DNA of 12,065 nt from positions 1 to 12,065 of the forward strand of contig CALGLS010000296.1 in assembly GCA_937959375.1 (NCBI GenBank), read 5' to 3'. Below, piece by piece: positions 8,001 to 12,065 of the stretch. The stretch's first letter is position 1. Each line of letters starts with the position of its first letter. The stretch comes from an uncultured Saprospiraceae bacterium (GTDB lineage: Bacteria > Bacteroidota > Bacteroidia > Chitinophagales > Saprospiraceae). A program made the position numbers and the translations under genes. The notes beneath the pieces are model-generated. The model was not told the DNA's origin, did no database searches, and worked only from the letters and a program-made list of their open reading frames with translations.

Positions 8001-9102
8001 TACAATGCCTATTGATTTGACTGGAACGACGAACCCCATTGTTACCTTCGATGTTGCTTATGCAAGAGCGAGTAGTTTTGTTTCTGATTCGCTCTTAGTT
8101 CGAGTGTCAACTTTATGTCCTGCTGAATGCGTTAGTGATATTGTTTATTTTAAATATGGAGATGACTTGGCGACCCATCCGTCCCAATTCAATGGCTGGA
8201 CACCAAATAGTGCAGATGATTGGCGGAATGAAGCGGTAGATTTGAGTGCCTATGCAGGTAATCAGATTTTCTTAACCTTCACAGGTATTGGTGGATCTGG
8301 AAGTGGAAATAGTTTGTTTTTTGATAACATTAATATTGAAGAAGGAGTAGTGACAGTCGCTGGTTTTGAAGTTTCTCAATCACCTAATTGTGTATTTGAA
8401 CAAATGGAATTTAGTAATAATTCTACCGGACCAGTCGACTCTTATCAATGGATTTTTGGATCTGGTTCTTTTCCAAGTGCTGCTGACACAGAAGGACCAC
8501 ACTCAATACTTTATACTTCAGTTGGTCAGAAGACGATTACGCTTGCGGTTACAGGAGTGCTTGGTGATGATCTTTACACGTCTACTGTAGATATTGTAGA
8601 TCAAACCATTCCATCGTTTACGTATACAGAGAATGACAATGCGATTACATTTACAAATACAAGTACCTATGGATCTACTTATGTATGGAACTTTGGAGAT
8701 GGGAATAGCAGTACGGATGAGAACCCTGTGCATTATTATTCTGCTGTTGGTGACTATACCGTAACGCTTTCAGTGACCAATGCTTGTGGTAGTGCTACTT
8801 TTGTTACAACCGTAAATGTTACGATGGTTAGTGCTTCTGATTTGGAAAATGACTTTGAAATTGCTTTGAGTCCCAATCCGGGAACCAACGAAGTGATTGT
8901 CACTGTAGGAGAGTCATCTACTCGAATGAATCAAATAGAACTTTACAACGCCAGTGGCCAACTCGTAAAATCCATCCCCATTGAATCAACCAATACGGAT
9001 GGAAAATACCAAGTTATGACCAATGATTTACCTGTAGGGACTTATTGGTTTAAGTTGATTTTTGAGTCGGGTACTAAGTCTCGACGTTGGGTGAAGATGT
9101 AG
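5032..9102 (+). CDS. Secreted KP-43-like subtilase (peptidase S8) with multidomain tail and T9SS type A signal
   Basis: A secreted serine endopeptidase of 1356 residues. The ATG at 5032 is chosen over an in-frame TTG at 4993 because it places a classic signal peptide at the N-terminus (MDLKIKLLLCC..., likely cleaved at NFA|Q, residues 23/24). Residues about 26-205 form a prodomain. The S8 domain (about 230-500) has the Asp box INVRDDG (Asp241), a variant His box SHETRVAGT (His267), oxyanion Asn356 in SAGN and GTSFSSP (Ser435). Residues 520-630 (VMVYWSD, LVNNLDIQI, GNYTLLVNG) match the beta-barrel domain following the catalytic domain in KP-43 proteases. Then come an Ig-like module (633-720, WPNGGE), fibronectin III (about 723-805), a CARDB-like module (about 812-925), a jelly-roll/MAM-like module (930-1105), two PKD domains (1108-1190; 1194-1263 with FGDG) and the T9SS tail (1267-1356). 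It probably degrades extracellular protein. The tail modules likely bind substrate or surface. The C-terminal 350 residues are paralogous to the protein at 1-1040. Confidence 0.93.
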   Translation: MDLKIKLLLCCLFTLLFSQNNFAQQTNYDVLFHTGTAELPENFKSNQDQLSFSTEEVFDGYYNRLVQFYANPNQAERQVMENMGLHFLDYVPHFTYIIAVPEDFDWNQIASDKIRSVTAINPLLKLDSRLAMEQGSGEHIELILAYPDFYTIDQIEEACIENGITVIESSRYNAIMKVSMPANLIFEKAALPFISFIEKDPGKPVLDDVRGRALHRSNLVDSEYPSGYHFNGEGVNINVRDDGAIGPHIDFQGRVDNSYQNIPNGSHETRVAGTLGGAGNIDPYAKGMADGAFMFGTDYQSSFLDETMDLHFNEGVVITNSSYSDGCNDGYMSNTATVDQQIYQNPSLIHIFSAGNSNDLDCGYGAGTQWGNITGGHKVGKNVIATANIYYDGTIVPSSSRGPAEDGRIKPDISAQGAVYAQLPNNEYTTTSGTSFSSPSVAGVLAQLYQAYKTWNGGNNPPSALLKACLLNTANDLGNVGPDFKFGWGHLNAYRALKTVEEVRYFSDEVEEGIENQHNLTVAPDVTQLKVMVYWSDRQGSPFGAKALVNNLDIQIVTSTGNVLLPYVLDPTPNATTLNYPATNGVDDLNNMEQIVIDNPVIGAGNYTLLVNGTEVPFGPQEYFVVWEEVTDDLMVTWPNGGECLTTTLDHTIHWDARPGAGDFLLEYSPDAGASWTTIATVSGSLRNYDWNPPADYTGLAMVRVTRDGNTDTSDATFSLMNAPQNVEVLSACPDYLTISWDSVPGATGYIVYTLGPQYMDSVAMTLTNSADIPVAGLGVDVWYAVSCIGADDGCSPRTIAQLYNESLLNCTLNNDVALNQSSAFPATNCICAPWEEVVTVSVFNNGMSAQTDMTISYSHNDGPVVTETYPGPLMPGETFDYTFTTLYNPNNGNNKIKAWVYAAVDDFVPNDTLDMSFDLIMNTNAPAAMGYSQDFESGTFPPVGWELNNPDGGITWVPSNVVGSSGSFTTAMFMNFFNFSTDFEKDELITMPIDLTGTTNPIVTFDVAYARASSFVSDSLLVRVSTLCPAECVSDIVYFKYGDDLATHPSQFNGWTPNSADDWRNEAVDLSAYAGNQIFLTFTGIGGSGSGNSLFFDNINIEEGVVTVAGFEVSQSPNCVFEQMEFSNNSTGPVDSYQWIFGSGSFPSAADTEGPHSILYTSVGQKTITLAVTGVLGDDLYTSTVDIVDQTIPSFTYTENDNAITFTNTSTYGSTYVWNFGDGNSSTDENPVHYYSAVGDYTVTLSVTNACGSATFVTTVNVTMVSASDLENDFEIALSPNPGTNEVIVTVGESSTRMNQIELYNASGQLVKSIPIESTNTDGKYQVMTNDLPVGTYWFKLIFESGTKSRRWVKM

Positions 9103-9104
9103 TT
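8053..9104 (+). repeat. Paralogous 3' segment, copy 2 (partner 1-1042)
   Basis: This is the subtilase copy of the shared C-terminal block, residues 1008-1356. It begins where the left-edge gene enters the window, so the true length of the shared region is unknown. Confidence 0.85.
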
Positions 9105-9131
9105 AGCTTACAGTTAAAGAAACTAAGCGTG

Positions 9132-9216
9132 CACCACGTAGTAGGTTGTTTGTTTTTAGAATAACTAAGATTAAGTATTCTGAGATACAAAAGCCTTGCT
9201 ATGTGGTGTTTTTTTT
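9132..9216 (+). terminator. Hairpin terminator of the subtilase gene
   Basis: Bases 9132-9145 pair with 9195-9208: 14 pairs, of which 3 are G-U, with no mismatch. Eight Ts follow (9209-9216). The 49-base loop contains an inner hairpin, AGAATA (9158-9163) with TATTCT (9176-9181). It starts 29 bases after the subtilase stop and separates it from the DUF3667 gene. As with the terminator of the first gene, the wobble pairs are mostly oriented to favour plus-strand RNA. Confidence 0.65.
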
Positions 9217-9275
9217 ATTTGGAAGGGTGTGAATATTCTTTCATTTAAAAAAATAAAAGTCGTAAGTTTAAATCT

Positions 9276-10373
9276 ATGAGTCCAACATCTTCCAATACAT
9301 GTCAAAATTGTAATGCTAAAAACGAATTGCCGTTTAAGTATTGTTCTGACTGTGGACAAAAGAATACAAATGGCAAGATTACCTTTTCGGAATTATGGTC
9401 TGAATTTCAAGATGCAGTTTTCAATATAGAATCAAGGACTTGGCGGACGTTCAAAAGTCTTTTTGTACCGGGAAAATTAACCTTAGAATATTTTTCTGGA
9501 AAGCATCGTCGATACGTACATCCTTTACGCTTGCTTTTAGTTACTTCCGTACTTTTTATTGTCGCTATGACTTTTCAAGATTTTCAATCTGCCACGAATC
9601 ATGGTTACAACGTCAAGGAGCGAATACTGAAAAATTATGAACGGCAACGTCTTTATGGCATTTTAGAAAATATTACGGATAGTACCAATGCTATTTTTCC
9701 AGAACAACAAACGGAAATTATAACGGATACTATTTTGACTGCTTTCGAGGATTCTTTGCAAACCATACTTTTTGAATCGGATAATAAATTTGCTAATAGA
9801 TATGGCGATAAATACGGAGCTAATATTAACATAAATAAATATGCTAGCTTTGGTAGTGAAGGTCCAGAAATGATTTCCAAATATGATTTTCTAAACAAGA
9901 GTGAAGATGAATTGGTAGCGATTTATAAAAAAGATGCTGGGAGTTTCGAACGTTTGATTTTTAAACAAAAAGTGAAACACATAAAAGATGAGTCGCAAAT
10001 AATGTCGGCTATGATTGGACATTCGACTTGGGCGGTCTTATTGATGATGCCCTGTTTAGCCCTCGTTTTATTTCTTTTGAATATTAGACAGCATTACTAT
10101 TATGTAGAACATTTGATTTTTACGTTTCATCTTCATGCATTTATATTTTTAGTCTTCGCTATTTTGATTGCAGGATTGAATATTTTTCCATGGTGGATGT
10201 TTCCAGTGTTTATGGTAATTGTTGGGATATATGTATTCGTTTCAATGTTGAAAGTCTATCAGCAAAGTGTTTGGAAAACCATATTCAAGTTTCTTGTTTT
10301 AAGTATTTCCTACGGAGGCTTATTTGTCTTATTCTTATTAGGAACTGTTGTTTTTACCTTCATTCTACTATAA
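9276..10373 (+). CDS. DUF3667 zinc-ribbon membrane protein
   Basis: A predicted inner-membrane protein of 365 residues. The N-terminus is a zinc ribbon: Cys9 and Cys12 (CQNC), Cys23 and Cys26 (CSDCG). The DUF3667 core follows: ITFSELWSEF, ESRTWRTFKSLFVPGKLTLEYFSGKHRRYVHPLRLL (residues about 35-86), which is the family's hallmark RT..L...PG....Y..GKR..Y..P. Hydrophobic segments are at about 84-100, 249-270, 280-301, 305-325 and 338-363. A hydrophilic stretch of about 150 residues lies between the first and second. No signal peptide or T9SS tail is present. The function of DUF3667 is not established. It is not cotranscribed with the subtilase if the terminator at 9132-9216 works. The secreted EEP gene begins 48 bases after its stop in the same direction, so these two may share a transcript. 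Confidence 0.85.
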   Translation: MSPTSSNTCQNCNAKNELPFKYCSDCGQKNTNGKITFSELWSEFQDAVFNIESRTWRTFKSLFVPGKLTLEYFSGKHRRYVHPLRLLLVTSVLFIVAMTFQDFQSATNHGYNVKERILKNYERQRLYGILENITDSTNAIFPEQQTEIITDTILTAFEDSLQTILFESDNKFANRYGDKYGANININKYASFGSEGPEMISKYDFLNKSEDELVAIYKKDAGSFERLIFKQKVKHIKDESQIMSAMIGHSTWAVLLMMPCLALVLFLLNIRQHYYYVEHLIFTFHLHAFIFLVFAILIAGLNIFPWWMFPVFMVIVGIYVFVSMLKVYQQSVWKTIFKFLVLSISYGGLFVLFLLGTVVFTFILL

Positions 10374-10421
10374 AAAATTACGTTACTCAAAAAGTACTTT
10401 ACAGTCAGCTACAATCAAACT

Positions 10422-11675
10422 ATGAAAAAATATCTCCTTCTGTTCCTCTTGTTCCTAACTTATGGAACATCAATTTTCGCGCAAAGCGACATCAAAATAA
10501 TGTGTTACAATCTGTTGATTTATCCTGAAGGGAATATGGTCAACCGGATTGATACACTAAGTGATATACTCAATTTTTATGAACCAGATTTGTTGCTGCT
10601 ACAGGAGTTAAAGAGTGAACAAGGTTTGTTAGATATTACTGAAGAACTCAACAACCTTTTTGGGAATTACAGCGCCGGGACCTATGTTCCTCAAATTTCT
10701 AATCCATCCAATAGTTGGCGACTACAACAAAATTTAGTTTACAATGAAGCCATTTTTGAATTGGTGAGCGAAGAGGCTATCGAGACGCCGTATCGAGATA
10801 TCAACTATTTTCAACTGCGAATGTTGGAGGAAGATGGAACGCCATCAACGGACTTGTTGCATACCTATGTTACGCATTTGAAATCATCACAGGGTTCAAC
10901 TAATGAGCAATTAAGACTCTCCATGGTAGAAGTATTGATGGAGCGAATCGCACTTTTACCAGCTTCAAGTAATGTCATTGTTGCAGGAGATTTTAATGTG
11001 TACTATGGCGCAGAGCCAGCTTATGAGTTGTTGCTCAGCACAAACGGAACAAACACACTACATGACCCGATTGATATGCCAGGATGGGCAGGTACTAATT
11101 TTCCCAATCCAGAAATTTATACTCAATCAACACGACTGTCAAGTTTGAGTGATGGTGCAGGAGGAGGGATGGATGACCGATTTGATTTTGTATTGTTGTC
11201 TGATCAGCTGATGAATCCAAACACAAGGTATGTTTACCAAACTGAAAGTTATCAAGCATTGGGAAATAATGGTACCTGTTATAATCAAGACCTGATCGAT
11301 TGTAGCACCGTGGATAACGTACCGTTTAACATACTCCAATCGCTTTATCATATGTCAGATCATCTGCCGGTTGTTTTGAGTTTAGAAATTAATGAAAATG
11401 TTTCAACAATAGATCTACCACTTTCTGATGAAGATCAAATCATTGAAGTCATTCCCAATCCTGCCAAGACTGAAGTTACAATTATATGTGAAGCAACGAA
11501 TCCGATTGATTTGCAAATTTTCAACCTACAAGGAAAGCTGATGCTTGCGCAAAAAGGATTGGAACCCAAAACAACAATTAATATCACCGAGCTACCTCCT
11601 GGCTTGTATATCATACAAACCTTGGATAAGGCCGCAGGTCTACTTGATGTTGGTAAGTTGTTGATTCAACGGTGA
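10422..11675 (+). CDS. Secreted EEP-fold nuclease/phosphatase with T9SS type A tail
   Basis: A secreted protein of 417 residues. A signal peptide (MKKYLLLFLLFLTYG..., likely cleaved at IFA|Q, residues 20/21) is followed by an endonuclease/exonuclease/phosphatase domain (about 23-322). Visible family residues are Asn30 (MCYNLL), the metal-binding Glu62 (LLLQE), His152 (THLKS), Asp190 and Asn192 (AGDFNVY), Asp255 (DRFDFVLL) and the catalytic Asp313-His314 (MSDHLPVVL). The full active site is therefore present. Residues about 341-417 are a T9SS type A sorting domain (IEVIPNPAKTEV, LQIFNLQGKL, LPPGLYII). It should be delivered outside the cell. Members with this architecture could cleave extracellular DNA/RNA or hydrolyse other phosphodiesters; the substrate cannot be decided here. 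It follows the DUF3667 gene by 48 bases. An imperfect hairpin lies just after the stop. Confidence 0.9.
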   Translation: MKKYLLLFLLFLTYGTSIFAQSDIKIMCYNLLIYPEGNMVNRIDTLSDILNFYEPDLLLLQELKSEQGLLDITEELNNLFGNYSAGTYVPQISNPSNSWRLQQNLVYNEAIFELVSEEAIETPYRDINYFQLRMLEEDGTPSTDLLHTYVTHLKSSQGSTNEQLRLSMVEVLMERIALLPASSNVIVAGDFNVYYGAEPAYELLLSTNGTNTLHDPIDMPGWAGTNFPNPEIYTQSTRLSSLSDGAGGGMDDRFDFVLLSDQLMNPNTRYVYQTESYQALGNNGTCYNQDLIDCSTVDNVPFNILQSLYHMSDHLPVVLSLEINENVSTIDLPLSDEDQIIEVIPNPAKTEVTIICEATNPIDLQIFNLQGKLMLAQKGLEPKTTINITELPPGLYIIQTLDKAAGLLDVGKLLIQR

Positions 11676-11677
11676 TG

Positions 11678-11708
11678 AAAAACAATTTCAAGAACTCAAA
11701 TTGCTTTT
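11678..11708 (+). terminator. Weak hairpin after the EEP gene
   Basis: Bases 11678-11688 pair with 11698-11708: a CAATTT/AAATTG core of six pairs, one A-C mismatch, then four A-T pairs, around a 9-base loop. The 3' arm ends in four Ts. It begins two bases after the stop codon. The position suits a terminator, but the stem has only one G-C pair. Confidence 0.4.
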
Positions 11709-11758
11709 ATTGAAATAATAAGGCGATGGAACTACAAGAGAATCGCATAGTGAAATAA

Positions 11759-11795
11759 AATTATTGACACCAACGATTAGTTGATGCCAATAATT
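11759..11795 (-). terminator. Hairpin terminator of the small minus-strand gene
   Basis: Bases 11759-11774 and 11780-11795 form a 16-bp stem with a 5-base loop. In minus-strand RNA all 16 pairs form, two of them as G-U. In plus-strand RNA those two become A-C mismatches, so the structure is polarised to the minus strand. On that strand it starts 8 bases after the stop codon of the 41-codon gene and is followed by a U-rich run (UUAUUU). Confidence 0.6.
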
Positions 11796-11803
11796 ATTAG
11801 ACG

Positions 11804-11929
11804 TTATTCATTTCTATACATCCAACTCGGTTGATGATCTGATCGATCATATTTCTTTACAGGTTTTTTCGGCTTAATTACCATTGTAATAGCCTTAAGT
11901 AAGTCAAATGTTTTTTTCTCCTTTTTCAT
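11804..11929 (-). CDS. Small basic protein candidate, 41 residues
   Basis: A short open frame starting at an ATG (11929) and ending at TAA (11804). The product begins MKKEKKTFDLL, continues ITMVIKPKKPVKKYDRSDH and ends WMYRNE. It has 12 Lys/Arg, a possible short amphipathic helix at about residues 6-19, and no signal peptide, transmembrane segment or Cys. I do not recognise the family. Evidence that it is real: a hairpin that pairs fully only in minus-strand RNA starts 8 bases after its stop, and the surrounding 390 bases hold no better coding frame. Composition, including a Trp near the end, is not what a random AT-rich frame usually gives. I see no clear promoter upstream (11930-12065) on this strand. 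It is convergent with the EEP gene. Confidence 0.5.
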   Translation of the reverse strand: MKKEKKTFDLLKAITMVIKPKKPVKKYDRSDHQPSWMYRNE

Positions 11930-12065
11930 GTGCTGAATGTTTTATGAAGTTAATAAATTGATTAGCTGCTTACTCGAATTAAGCGTCGATATCGGTTTAG
12001 TATCCCTTGAATATGACGGTTAAGAATACTATCTAAATAGAAATAGATGCTATTTTGTTTAATAG
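11930..12065. other. Right-edge spacer, nothing recognised
   Basis: AT-rich sequence upstream of the small minus-strand gene. It contains a CGATATCG palindrome and a 28-codon plus-strand frame (11937-12023) that has no supporting signal. No promoter match, tRNA or repeat was recognised. Confidence 0.5.

Noticed and set aside
10190..10528. Plus-strand frame of 112 codons across the DUF3667/EEP junction
   Set aside because: It overlaps a transmembrane region and the EEP signal peptide, both well supported, in a different frame.
11937..12023. Plus-strand frame of 28 codons near the right edge
   Set aside because: It is very short, has no terminator or promoter, and lies just upstream of the better supported minus-strand small gene.
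1..12065. CRISPR array, tRNA, rRNA or riboswitch
   Set aside because: I found no regularly spaced short repeats, no tRNA-like cloverleaf and no conserved RNA motif that I could recognise.

Overview
The window comes from a Bacteroidota genome. Three secreted proteins or fragments end in a type A sorting domain of the type IX secretion system (T9SS), which is confined to this phylum. There is also a DUF3667 protein, AT-rich spacers without Shine-Dalgarno sequences, and two good matches to the Bacteroidota -7 box (TAnnTTTG). The large multidomain subtilase with PKD, fibronectin-like and jelly-roll modules suggests a marine or sludge-type lineage such as Saprospiria, but that placement is inference.

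Layout. Positions 1-1040 hold the 3' end of a large secreted protein (jelly-roll, two PKD domains, T9SS tail), followed by a long hairpin terminator. Positions 1284-3138 hold an SDR oxidoreductase and an AraC-type regulator in the same direction. Positions 3159-4154 hold a convergent NrnA-like DHH phosphoesterase on the minus strand. A divergent 133-residue protein lies at 4343-4744 and looks like the lone N-terminal part of a larger Bacteroidota family. A 287-base leader rich in inverted repeats precedes a 1356-residue secreted KP-43-like subtilase (5032-9102). Its C-terminal third is a paralogue of the protein at the left edge. After its terminator come a zinc-ribbon membrane protein (DUF3667, 9276-10373) and a secreted EEP-fold nuclease or phosphatase with its own T9SS tail (10422-11675). 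At the right edge is a previously unlisted 41-codon gene candidate on the minus strand (11804-11929), followed directly by a hairpin whose pairing favours minus-strand RNA.

How the genes relate. The three T9SS clients would be exported by Sec, moved across the outer membrane by T9SS, and released or anchored at the surface. They fit a protein- and nucleic-acid-degrading lifestyle. The SDR/AraC pair, NrnA and the 133-residue protein are unrelated to secretion and sit between the two paralogous secreted proteins. NrnA is housekeeping RNA and nucleotide turnover.

I see no mobile element, CRISPR array, tRNA or rRNA. The most interesting signals are the small minus-strand gene with its matching terminator, the 30-bp strand-polarised hairpin after the first gene, the paralogous protein tails, and the truncated-looking 133-residue protein. 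I found no clear evidence for a wholly new multi-gene system.
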